A DNA stretch of 64,000 bases from Carallia brachiata (Eukaryota; Streptophyta; Magnoliopsida; Malpighiales; Rhizophoraceae). The DNA lies in assembly GCA_021464245.1 (NCBI GenBank), contig JADCRB010000025.1, positions 3,074,245-3,138,244 on the forward strand, given 5' to 3'. Each line of letters begins with the position of its first letter. The stretch's first letter is position 1. The notes beneath the pieces were generated by a model. That model did not search any database. It saw only the letters and a list, made by a program, of their open reading frames with translations, and was not told the origin of the DNA. Below, in pieces: positions 36,684 to 48,174 of the stretch. Made by a program: the position numbers and the translations under genes.

Positions 36684-38390
36684 CTATGCTATTTGCATGT
36701 CAACATACATGTTGAATCTCAGACGTGGTAAAGGTGGAAGACATCTTATATCTGCCGCCAACTGAGACACCATCGTAGTCTCAGAATTTGATCTTTTTAC
36801 AGCCTGAACAGCATGCGAATTGTCAGATTCAACCACCATGTTACCTAAGAATATGGAGGCAGCGAGTTGAACCCCCAGAACATCAACAAACATCATAGCT
36901 CTTAGAGTGAATCTTGGATAGCGCAAAGATGATCCGTCCATTCTGATTCCGAATGCCAATTCCAACTTCGCTACTGTCCGTAAAAAGTAGCATAATTTTC
37001 CAAGTTTAGTTCAAATGACAATTAAACTCCTTTTAAGAAAAGGAGTTTGAGAATAAATTTGAAATTTAAATTCCGACTCTCTCTAAAAAATACATATTAA
37101 GTAGGTTTAGGTGTTTTACTCTCAAAGTACAAAGCACTTAAATCTTCTACTCTTCTAACAATTAATAGAGTAACCATTGATTATTTCTAATGTCTAAAGT
37201 AAAAAATAATTAAAAAAAAAAGGCGAGCAGCAAGGGTAATGATCTTCAAAAGCCGAATAACTGGTGGAACCCAAGATGTTGTAACCCAAATTTGCCCTTA
37301 AGTTACTGGCTTACTGCTGAAAACTTGATTTGGGAATAAATGTCACGTCAGAAACATAATGTGGAGAACATTTCTTAACAGCAGATTTCGAGCTGTCCCC
37401 ACCGATCTTCTCAAGATTAACTGTGACGCATCTTTTGATAGGTTGGTAAGCAAGCAGGAATGGCAGCAATTTGTAGAGATTCCTGGTGTAGAATAGTAGA
37501 AGCTCGGAATGGTGCCAGAGGGGCCAAGTGCGCATTAGCGGCGGAAGCAGGAGCAGTCCTTATGGGTATATAACTGGCAAGGGCACTAAAAGTTACTGAA
37601 TGCTCTATAGAGACCTACTACTCCAGGACCATTGTTTCCTACCTGCACGGGCCAATGGCCTTGGGAAATTATCCCTTTTCTCAATGGTATCCTTAAGCTA
37701 AAAGCTTATTTCTAAAGAGTCCTGTTAGGTGGACGAGATTAGGTGGACGGAAAATAGACTGAAATTTTTTTTTGTGCAACCAGGCGCTTAATTTTTACAA
37801 CGAAAAAATATATGAAAAAATACTTCAAAATTTGTTGCAATAATTTAGTTTCTTGTTGCAAAAAAAAATTATTTAGTTGCACAAAAAAATTCTCGCGTCT
37901 ATTCTCCGTCCACAAAATCCCGTCCACCTATATTTTTCTATTTCCAAAAGTATACTTTTGATTGTATTCCTAGATCAGCAAACATGGTAACGGACTGGTT
38001 TGCTAAATAGTTCTGGAATGGGTTGTGTAACCAGGACTAAATTAGTAACTTTAACGTAACTTTATCTAACCTACCGTGCACTGACAAGTCTGATTAATGA
38101 AATCATTTCATCTTTCGTCAAAAAAAGATTTCGAGCCGTCCATATAGCCCACGCCAGGATGAAAAGTAAATCAAAATTCTTTTATATCAAGTTGATTGGG
38201 CAGATTCTCAAACTAAATATAAAAACCTTCCAAAGATGTATCTCTCATTTGAAAACCCTCTTGACTAAGGAACTATATACCAATGATGCTACGGCAATCA
38301 AGCAACCTATGGGAAATTATCTCAACTTCTTTAACGCAGGTTTCGCATACCTCTTCCACACATAAACTTCGCCAACTCAAGAATAGCTAG
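36684..38390 (-). pseudogene. LINE remnant: zinc-knuckle and RNase H-like domain, split
   Basis: On the minus strand, about 38370-38290 reads CETCVKEVEIISHRLLDC (zf-RVT Cys/His pattern) and about 38158-38105 reads ILAWAIWTARNLFLTKDE, the usual end of that region. The RNase H-like part follows at about 36975-36690: EVGIGIRNQNGRIIFALSK, then after a frame change VLGVQLAASIFLGNMVVESD. About 1.1 kb separates the two parts, more than in intact LINEs, and that gap contains the TA-flanked MITE at 37728-37928. Several stops and frameshifts; not functional. It may be one element or two adjacent fragments. Confidence 0.65.
37728..37928. mobile_element. 201-bp MITE flanked by TA
   Basis: Starts GGTGGACGAGATTAGGTGGA and ends, read on the minus strand, GGTGGACGGGATTTTGTGGA, so the arms are inverted repeats. 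The match continues to TTTTTTTGTGCAAC on both sides, about 55 bp per arm. TA precedes and follows (37726-37727 and 37929-37930). A 2-bp TA duplication suggests the Tc1/mariner (Stowaway-like) superfamily, although the terminus is not the usual Stowaway CTCCCTCC. Confidence 0.75.
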
Positions 38391-39326
38391 TAGAGAGATA
38401 ACGTGGAGAGCTCTCTAGATAGAGTGCTTTACCTCATTGGGAACTCGAGAGATTTTCACGCTTTTTTTTTTTTTTTTAATATATAGTGTGTAAAAGAGAT
38501 AGTAACTCATCAATGTCACTTTTCTTTTTTCTTTTTTCTTTTTTTTTATCATCAATAACAATGTTCATTCTTCTTTCAAATAAGATGACTCAGCTCTTTT
38601 TTGAAAAAAATAACTTATTTCATAGAACGGTAAAATGGGTTTAAACATTAGAGTGGGTTAATTTGCAACCCTAAAATGTAATACCTATGTAATCATGATT
38701 TATTTTAGACCATAGTATTCTTTAACTAATTTAACCTGACATATAAAATATTATATCCCCAAATTTTAGTTTTATGAATAAACCTCTTGACTGAAATTTT
38801 ACAATAGAACTCTTCAAATACATGTTTTTTAACTCATTGGTATCAAACTTTGAAGTTTAAGCCTTATGGAATTAAATGTTTGTTTGACAAAAAGCACTAA
38901 ATTACACATTTCGTGAAATATTGGAAGTTTCCTTCTTTTGATCTTGGATATCAAATCCTTGTCTTTGAGTTACATCTATACTATTGGAGACCCAAAAGTT
39001 GAATGTGCTGGTCAAAAAATCACAGACCATGCTTAACTTCTGACAGTTTCACCAATATCATCCCCACATTTCATTATATCGAGGAGAGAGTTCCAAAAGG
39101 CTACGAACAGTGTCTCCAAATCTCGTATGTGTTTACACTCTACGGGAGTACAAACAACAGACCATGCATAATTTTTCCCAGATTGGCCAAAGTCGTATCT
39201 AACGTCACTGTCTTTAGACAAGCTGTTGCGAAGAAATTTCCAGAAAACTCCAATCCTGAATCGCGTAGAGCTACGCACACGTAAGCTGAACCCCGCTACA
39301 TCAAAACTTTATAACGCAACAAAAAT
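38391..39326. other. Spacer between nicastrin-side LINE and TcdA-like gene
   Basis: Contains T-runs at about 38462-38478 and 38520-38548. A less AT-rich part at 39000-39290 opens short frames on both strands (up to 93 codons), none of which I recognise. The part just left of 39327 should be the 3' UTR of the TcdA-like gene. Confidence 0.45.
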
Positions 39327-42300
39327 TCACAAACCAAGGTCCAATTCAGCTCGTTTCAACACAGATGTTACCCTCTCAAAATATTGTGGCTCCTCCTGCT
39401 TGATATCATCGAGTGTTCTCGACTCATGTTCAATTGCCTGTAAAATAAAAAAAAAAAAGGAGGAAAAAACTTCCAGTTTCAATTCAAATATCATCACTAA
39501 GAATTATTGGTCAGAAAGTAGCATAAAATGTTAAATGTCACATCATGAGCCAAAAAAATAGCTACATAAATAGTCAGAAAGGAGCTTCCACAACCTTACC
39601 CCCAAAGCATTCCCCAGTACATATCTGTAACTAACATGCGTATTTTAAGAAAGATCCAAACTACTTGGCAACGCAAGCATGCACACATTCTGTTAAATAA
39701 TCAGCAGTTAGTTGTTAGTGAAGGGGAGACAAGAGGGTCCTCAGCAACCACAATAGATAGATACTACCAAGGAGGTGCTTTGCACTCAAGATAAAAGGGC
39801 GTCTTTATGCACGAGGCTCTCACGTTATAAGGAGTCTCAGAAAGGGTCAGATGTACGCAATCTTATCTTTCAAGTGTTTTGCACTCCAAATAATCCCACT
39901 CCAAATAACCCCAAAAAAGCCCAAAAGCTTGGTGGCCAATTAAACCAAGCCAAGTGGTTCTCAACAGACTCTAAATATGAAATAGTGACTGACACATTTA
40001 AATGCCCAGGGCCAGATGAAGCCGCCTTCTACCTGACACAACTGCAGGCAGTAACGAACAACAAACAATAAGAGCTTTGCTTTCCTTCCTTAATGTCAAG
40101 ATGAAATTGAATAATAATATTTCCAAGGGACTTGAAGAAAAGCAGTGGATAAGAACAGGAAAATTTTGATAATTTTTTTGTCAAAAAAAAAGGAAATTGT
40201 CGACTAAAATATAAGCAGTGCCACCAAGTGCAGTATCATCTTCCCACTAAGCCTTTGTATATCTGCAGACATTTCCCTGGACAAGAAAGAAGCTGCTGCA
40301 TAACCCGAGTTACATTCTCCGTATTGCAGTGAAAGACAGGTATGTTCAACTCGAAATTATAGGAAGGTTAAACAAGTGTTGATGGGACAACCAAGCCCTT
40401 GAAAGCACTTGTTACCATCCCAGCCAGAATTCACAATGAATACACATCATCTAAATGTGGAAAAACCGAAAAAAAAAAAATCTAAATCAGAAATTGATCT
40501 ATTACAATGAAAATAGCATACTTGGCAAGGGTGAATATGCAAGAAAACAACTAGGATGAGCTTGTACAAATTAACGCCAAATTATAAATACAAGCAAATT
40601 ATGGTTTCCAATACTAACAAAAGTCCCAACTATCTGTAGAGCATTTTGCAAAGGTACCTCATTAAATTTTAGAAGAATCAAGTTTGAAGCAGATGCTGGT
40701 TTTTCCCTGTCCCACCTGAAAAGAAGGAAATGACAGAGAAAGCTTAATCGTCCATCTAGTGCAGGTCTATCATCAAGATGGCACAATTTCAAAAAGGCAG
40801 CCCTATACTTACATATGAAAATGCATTATATACAAACAAATCTTATAGACATATGTAACGCTAAACAATTCTCCCATTGAAGCAATGGGTCAAGAAATGC
40901 ATCTAATAGGTCGTCATTGGATTGGCTGCATGTGGCATTTGTAAGATTTGCTTTGTAAGACTTGTTGGTAAGTATAATATTGGTACATACCACTAGAATG
41001 ATTCATTGGTATAACTTAGGATGATATAAACGTTATACACGGAAAATAGAAGACCTTATTATACAAACTCAATCGCAACATAAACCAGGCTTTGAGATTT
41101 CAAATAAGGAGAAAATTCTGCCTAGTGCAGCCATATCTATTTTTTATTGTCAAGTGTTAGCAGTTTTTTCCTGATACAAAAGCATAACCAGTATCATCTC
41201 CAAAGTAATGGTATTGTGCCATTCTTCAAACAATAACATTTTGATTGCGAGTGACAAAAGGAATAGAATATAAAGCAACATATACCTCACAAGCATTAAC
41301 TCATTAACAGATCGCCACATTCCCCGTCCAACATCTTTTGCAGACTGTTCTCTAGCACTTCGTCCATGCCACAACTCTTTGGTAACATACATGACTTCCT
41401 CCACATCAACCTACAAGAAATGGGAGCTTGCAATTTCAAACACAAAATCAGCAATTGGAGATAATTTAATCCCCAATGGCATTGTCAAATGCAACTAAGC
41501 AGCTCAACATACTTTTGCTATGCCAGCTGCTAGTTCGTGCCTTTCTCCTTTGGTTTTTTCTACCCAGTGCAATGGGTATGTCAAAATCGAATATTGGGGA
41601 TAACAGATATGCATAAACATGGAAACAGAGGTTGAGAGGGGGTGGGGGTGGGGGATAGGTGGACAAAAAAATGAACACAAAAGGACTCAGAGTGGTGACA
41701 TCCAAACAAGAGAACCAATTAAAAAGCATTTAAATTGAATGTTTCTTTCCATCTTTGATGGTTTGTTTAGATTGTGAGATTTTGGTGAGAAAGAAAGTTG
41801 TGAGAAAGAAAATTGTGAGAAAAGAAAATAATAAGAAAGTAAAATTTTGTATTAGAATTGTATGAGAAAATTATGAGAAAGAAAAGTTTATAGATGAAAC
41901 TACAAAAAAATCCCTATAATCATTGAATAATGGGTTGAATGGAGTTAAAAAAATAAGGCTATTTTGATCATTATACTTCTATTTATTTATTTTTTTTTCA
42001 ATTAGTTTTCAGAGTCTTTTTTTTTGTCAGCTTTTCATAACATTTTCTCAAGTTTTCTCATGGTTTCCAAACATGAGATTTGTCTTGATAACTGTGTTTT
42101 CTTTCATTTTCCTTTCTTATACACAAACCAAACAGAGGATGAAGGAGAATATCTACACCTGAACTTCCGAGGCTGTGCCATACAATGACTCCTCATGCTC
42201 AACAAGGCGCTGATGAATCACCCGGTAATGATCCAAATCTAAGTTTATTACTGGCTCTGTTTGAACTTGCAATCCCGCAAGTTGTGTCACTACATAGAGG

Positions 42301-45300
42301 CCATGACTTGCCCAAATATTGCAGGGATGGTACCGAGAACAGGAATTATTCGCACCCTAAAGCCAGGTACAATCTGATTTCAAGGAAAGAAGTTAGAATG
42401 TGAAAAGCAAAACCGGTAAACTTTTTGCATATCTACAAGGTGAAAATTTTCTTAAATATCACGCATATTATGTAAATTAGTAACCTTAGAGATTAAATTT
42501 TGAGAATGAAGTTTCATAAATTCTTTAAAGTGGTCATCAACATCCTTACCTGATAATCAGAAGGGTTATTGTCCTCTGCATTTGGTCCCTCAAAGGGAAG
42601 CAGCTTAGCTTTAGGTTTTTCTAGGGAGAACACCACGGGGATGCCACCATCAATACCATGATCTTTCCTTAGCCGGTGCCGCACCTGAAAGGTAGAAAAT
42701 CATTAGGAGCCCTATGTGGTGCTAAGAACCCCATCAGATATACTTGAACACACTTCTCATATTATCAGTTGCAAAAATAATGGAGTCCCTCCAATGTACT
42801 TGGCCATAACAAGAAACATGGGTAACAAGGACAGAACAACAACAGCAAAAGATGGCAACTTCTGATGCTATCAGAATACAGAATTTTGGCTAGCATAAAA
42901 CTACACAATAATCTTACTCAGTGGAGAGTCATGCGATAGCCATATCGTAAATGCAAAACCATCATCGTAAGCATGGCTAAATCTATCAGTTTTGTGAGAA
43001 TTGCAACAAAAATTAAAAAGAATGAAGGAGAAGGACGGGGGTCCAGCAAAAGCATTACAGATCTAGATAATGGATCGTTTCTTGATTCCCTCAAGTCAGC
43101 CACACGGATTCTTGTTGGATCAGCTCTGGCCCCAGCTCCGGTTGCAGATAGAACCTTTAAACCTCTACGAACACATGCTGCAAGAAGGGCCACCTATTAT
43201 ATATGAAAATTAAAAAATTTATAAATCATGAGCCAAACTTCTTTGTCTGTCCAGAGGCTTAATGGTTTAGGCCAAACACATGGTATAGCCACTTAATAGC
43301 TAGCAGAGACTTATCCAGTCAAAAAGGAAGCAAAGCTTAAAATGAGCATATGGAAATACCTGCCAGAGTGTACAGACAATGTTGAGATATTAACTAATAC
43401 AAAATAAATTATAAAGCCAGCAGTTTGCCATTTTTTCTTTGAAGAGATATGATCATGCTGCTGGTCAAAACATGAAGGAAGACATACCTTTGTGCCAATA
43501 TTATCAATGCAGTCCAAAACAAAGTCCGGGCAGCCGGAAAGAATTTCTTCTTCAGATGATGCATCATACAACAGTACTTTGGCTTCTATATGGCACTCTG
43601 GAAAGATTGTAGAGAAATGTTTCTTGAGACACTCAGCTTTTGGAATACCAACGTCTGCTCGTGTCGCAACAGCATGTCGATTTAGGGACGAAAGAGAAAC
43701 CTTTCATTTAATAAATAATCAACACCAACGTAACTAAATAAGACGTGATTCAGGTGTCAGGTCATCTAAAATGGAAAAAACAAAAACAATCAGATATTGC
43801 ATATTCCAGTTTCTGACTTCTACATCTTGAGATACTATAATAAATGAGATTTAGTAAACCTAGAACTGCTAAAACTCAAAAAACTAACAAATAGTTGATA
43901 AAAAAAAAAACCATTTCGAGTATAAAAACCGCAAGCAAACATGTCAAGAGGGAATAATGTAACCAGAACTTTATCTGTATGATTCTTCCATCGAAAAGTT
44001 GTCATGTTAGACACCTCATGGACTCCTAGATATCGAATGCTACATAATGTTTACAGAAGACAGTGATGATCATCATTTTAGGAAAGCACAAGCTAACTGA
44101 TATGATTCTTAGTTAAAGCATCGTACAACCAAGCTAATCCCACAGTCTTTGTAATTACTAATATCGAACTTGGAAAATGGCTGCCAAATAAAGCACAAGC
44201 ACCACATCTTATAAAGGATGATTCACTGAATAAGGGCACACAACTGCTTATGAGCCCATACAATATAGTGCTTAAAGTACGCACACAGAAGCAGTAAGAG
44301 TATTTGAACATTAACATGCAAAATGAATCCAATTTTTCAAAAGGGGGAAAGAAAACAAAAATCATGCTTTAGATATACCTGGTCAAAGTCTACAAGGAGA
44401 AGCTTGCCAACACCTGATCTCAAGAGCATTGAGGCAGCATGACTCCCAACACCTCCAAGGCCAATGACAACAACATAGGATGCAGTCACCTTCTGTTGAG
44501 ACTCAAGACCAAAGAACTGGATGTTCCTATTAGCGACACAGAAATTATAAATGTTAAAAGACACACAAAGAAAAAAAAAAGGGTTTGAAAATTACTATCA
44601 CAAAAATATAATAATTTCAGCTAAGAAACCCACTCCAGGCCATGCATAACAAAAAGAATACATGTCCACATGCAAGAACAAGTAGAGCCATGTGCTAAGA
44701 CCCACAGCAATTCTCACGCTAATCAATTAGCAAATGAAAAGGCAGTGCAAATATTTATGTTCAACTATGTTAGTTTCACATTGAAGTGCAAACCTTATCT
44801 AATTCTAATGGTAAGGTTTGTGTAATGGTAAGGTTACTCCATTGTAACCAACAAAGGTTAGTCCATTGTGACCTAGAAGTTACAAGTTCAAGTTGTGGAA
44901 ATAACCTCTTAGTAAAAACAAAAGTAAGGTTGCGTACAGTTGACCCTTCCCCCTAGACCCCACCAATGTAGGAGCTTGATGCATTGGGACACCCTTTTTA
45001 TGTTTGTTTCAATAGCATAACTCTAACCACCGAAATAGGAAAAAGAGAGAAAAACCCCACGCATCAATCAATCTAAAATTAAAACCCATTTAGCCCTGCT
45101 TTCAAATCAAACCCAGTTTAGATCTTCTGTTGGTCAATGCCCATTTTTTTTCTAATCTGCTAAAACTAGAGTCATCTAGTAGCCAGGAATGATTTGCAAA
45201 CTTCAAGGAGTTAGAGGAAATGTACTGCGGTAATTGTGCACTTGAGGACTTGTAGCAAACTTTGTAGATGAATTTTACACCTATGCAACGTGAGAGTATC

Positions 45301-47094
45301 CAGTGACACGTGTAAAGTAGCAAAGATGAGACTTATTCAATGAAAATTCTAATATACAGAAGAAAAAAGGAGAGAATAAGGAAAAGATATAAAAGGACGA
45401 TGTAAGGCGATGAAAAAAAAAAACTTCCATTTCAGCAAACAAAGAAACCTCCAAAAACATTTGCATAACAAAACCAGCAACCAACAAGAATAAACAATTA
45501 CTGCACCTAGTCAGATGCTCAGAAACTATTTCATCTCTTAGAATGTCCAGGGCAGGCATCCAATGATTCCCATTTTTGACAGTCATGCAGCTCATAAAAG
45601 GAATCTCACATTGCCCTTTATCTGCTAATGTAGAATGTTTGGCAACTAAAGTTAGTAAATGAAATAAGAGTAGACAAGCTTTACATCTCACCATGAACAT
45701 AGCAGCACAGTATTTACGGCTATTTTCATAAACCAACGTCGTCTTATGGTAGATTTATATATTGCAACTGTTATCAGCAATCTATGCCACCCAAATCACA
45801 AGCAAGTATGCTAAAACAGTCTACATGAATAACAAATTTCTGACCTGTTATGGCAATTGATACTATCCCCAAAAATTTATCTTTAATTTTATCCATTTTT
45901 GGGCAAGCATGTAAATGCAAGCACACTATGTAAGTAGTCCTCATTATAATACAATTTACGATGGCATAGAAATTGTCAAACGGTAAATTTACCGATTACC
46001 TATCCAAATTCTACTTCTACTAAAAAACATCTGTTCTCCAGTCACATTCTTTTAGTCTATCGCATCCTAACACGTTGGTGTTAGAAGCCTGAAGATATAC
46101 AAACATAACCACAACAAAAAAGGGCACATAGTTGAAACAATCAGAATGCCAACCTGAAATCCCAGCCACTTTACTCAATTGCCAAATGAATTCTAGTATC
46201 CGACCCTTTTTCCGAAGATAGTTAATACACAGACACACATATCATCACTTCGGAGAAACACCGCACATATGAGGCAGCAAACCATTAGACGAATTGAAAA
46301 CCCCAGTTCGCTCTTAAAAAAGCAGAAGTACATTATATGCAATCCCCCCTCTGAGCTAAAAAATTTACCCCGACAACTATCAAGGCATTTTTTTTCTTTT
46401 CCCTTCTTGGCTTCCTTTCTAAACACAAATTTAGACATTAACCCATAATCCCTTCCTATTCATGATACTTTTGACGAATTATTGCATTATTCTTCCATAT
46501 GGTTGTAGACATACCATTCAGTTGAGTAGACTTTTTGCAGCATTGGCTAGCAATCCTTCTGTAGAACAATCAATCAAAACCATATCATAGTGAGCCATGA
46601 ATTTACCAAAGAAAGAACAAAAAAAAAAAAACAGAGAGAAAACAAACTAATTGAGATTTTAATTAAAAAAATAAGAGCAAACACTAAGTTCCTTAAAAAT
46701 TTGAAACTATTATCGATTCAAATTCAACTGGAACATTAAAATGTGAAGCCAATTCAATACGGGACGACAGAGATAAATATTTGGTTGCTAGAAACTCCAA
46801 GAAAATAAAAGAAATCGTGGATAACTATTTAATTGCCTAGAATCGCCAGTAATATACAAGAAAACTTATAAATTCAAAATGCGGCCAAAAATTAGTAGAC
46901 TGAATATTCAAACAAAGAAGATAATTCTCCGCACAAACAAAAAGAAAAGAATAATAAAGTAAAAGAGAGACATGTTTGGCTATCTAGCAACAACTGACTT
47001 GCCTCGGAAGAAGCTTGAGGAAGGCGAATGTAGATATGGAGCCCAGAAGAGCTCCGGCTCCCACCATGACCACGCATTTCAATCTCTCCTCCAT
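39327..47094 (-). CDS. TcdA-like tRNA threonylcarbamoyladenosine dehydratase (11 exons; one frame break)
   Basis: E1-like enzyme expected to use ATP to cyclise t6A at position 37 of tRNAs into ct6A (family knowledge). Exons on the minus strand: 47094-47003, 46558-46515, 45621-45507, 44526-44379, 43700-43488, 43193-43059, 42684-42550, 42373-42159, 41410-41286, 40715-40658, 39437-39327. Residues about 7-30 (CVVMVGAGALLGSISTFAFL) form a membrane anchor like the mitochondrial outer-membrane anchors of eukaryotic Tcd proteins. Exon 4 holds VIGLGGVGSHAASML, the nucleotide-binding GxGGxG loop near residues 106-111, and LLLVDFDQ; exon 5 has SLNRHAVATRADVG and DFVLDCIDNI; exon 6 GAGARADPTRI. It ends KRAELDLGL. 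Intron 1 uses a GC donor. Exon 8 is 215 nt where 216 is needed: near 42295 GCC TCT ATG TAG replaces the expected Ala-Ser-Tyr-Val. With one base restored the product is about 463 aa. Confidence 0.88.
41758..42136. mobile_element. MITE in TcdA-like intron 8, TTGTGAGAAAG family, copy 1
   Basis: Left end TGGTTTGTTTAGATTGTGAG, right end ...ACAAACCAAACAGA. The left arm repeats TTGTGAGAAAG and the right arm carries the complement (TTTTCTCA, TTTCATTTTC). The same arrangement occurs at 56093-56473. The right end lies only about 22 bp from the exon 8 splice donor (exon ends at 42159). Boundaries approximate; no target duplication identified. Confidence 0.65.
44800..45003 (+). mobile_element. tRNA-derived SINE in TcdA-like intron 3
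   Basis: Reads as a degenerate plant SINE in sense on the plus strand: a TAATGGTAAGG start (A-box-like), then GTGACCTAGAAGTTACAAG and TTCAAGTTGTGGAAATAACC (B-box-like GTTCAAGT), CCTTCCCCCTAGACCCC, and a GGAGCTTGATGCATTGGGAC tail ending CCCTTTTT. Au-like SINEs of plants have this order (family knowledge). Left end uncertain; no clear target duplication. Confidence 0.65.
47001..47002 (-). other. GC splice donor of TcdA-like intron 1
   Basis: Exon 1 ends CTTCCGAG and the intron begins GCAAGTCAG, a perfect AG|GCAAGT consensus for GC-AG introns. The GT four bases later leaves exon 2 with an in-frame stop. The GC position joins AG to A and gives RRIASQCCKKSTQLN. Confidence 0.8.
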
Positions 47095-48174
47095 GCTCCT
47101 TTCTTCTTTTCTTTTCTTTTGCGTTTTTGATCCCTCCGCTTTCTCGGTTGCCAAACAGAGCCCGCGAGGCGAGAGTTTTTTCTTTTTTCTTTCTATTTTT
47201 AAAGCTGATTGCTGAAGATTTTCGTCAGCCTTCGGCGAAGAGAACGGCAGCTCCGCAGCGGTTCGAACTGTTCTTTTGCTCTTGTGACGTCCGCCGGCAG
47301 CGACGAGGTGTCATTAAGTTGGGGTCGGGTCGGGTTACTCTGGGTGGATTCGATATTATTGGAAGCAATTATTTTTAAAGTCAGGTCATACAAATTTAGG
47401 TGATGTACATGTTTAAGTGTATAAAATTTATAAAATATTTTAAATATAAAAATAAAATTAAATAAAATTTTTCTTGAGCACAAAAAAAAGAGTTGTATAG
47501 CAGTATATTAATCATTGCACGTGTGGATCGAAATCGAGAAATTATGTCTTGAATATCTCATCTAACTACTTTTATAGTGACAAACTCATCATTTGAATAT
47601 TAATGAAGTCAAATGAATCTTTTTATATTCAATTATGATATTAACTAATCTTATACTCACCACTACACCCTCGACAAAGAATTCCCAATTTACAGAGGTT
47701 AGCATTAGCATGAGAATTTGAACCGAGTCAATATAGGAAAAAGTACATTGAGCTGTCACTAAATAATCACTCAGTCCACCTCATATAACAAATTAAATAA
47801 TTATTTAAAATAAAAATAAAAATATGATATATAATAAATACACGATATTCTCGAAATAGTAATTTAGTGGTAAGTTGGTGTGTTTCTACGTTAAGGAGCT
47901 GACTTCAAATTATCGCATCTGCTTCCTCCCCTCACAAATGCTGGGTGGCCCCAAAAAGGTGGTGAAAGTCTACAATGCGGCGTTAGATTTTAAATTCGGT
48001 AATTATCGTAGTCTCTAATAGTAAAGTTACAATCGGCACTACTAGTGCTTGAGTGGAGGATATGCTCATGTAAGAGTAGTTAAATAAGACATTGATAAAT
48101 AAAAATTATTCTGATTTTGGCCTGTATTTTTAATAATTTATATATCCGTGATATTTTTTTTTACTATTAAAAAA
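47095..48174. other. TcdA-like gene 5' flank and spacer
   Basis: Immediately upstream of the start is a T/C-rich leader (about 47095-47200), then a GC-richer stretch to about 47345, as expected for a promoter and 5' UTR. No convincing TATA box. At about 47850-47930 TTTAGTGGTAAGTTGG followed 45 bp later by GACTTCAAATTATCGC resembles an A box and B box, so a worn tRNA-derived SINE is possible at 47850-48100. Confidence 0.4.

Noticed and set aside
42185..42403. Plus-strand frame over TcdA-like exon 8
   Set aside because: It is the antisense shadow of the exon; the minus strand matches the conserved family.
45281..45736. 151-codon frame as a separate gene
   Set aside because: Only 45507-45621 is coding (TcdA-like exon 3); the rest is intron read through.
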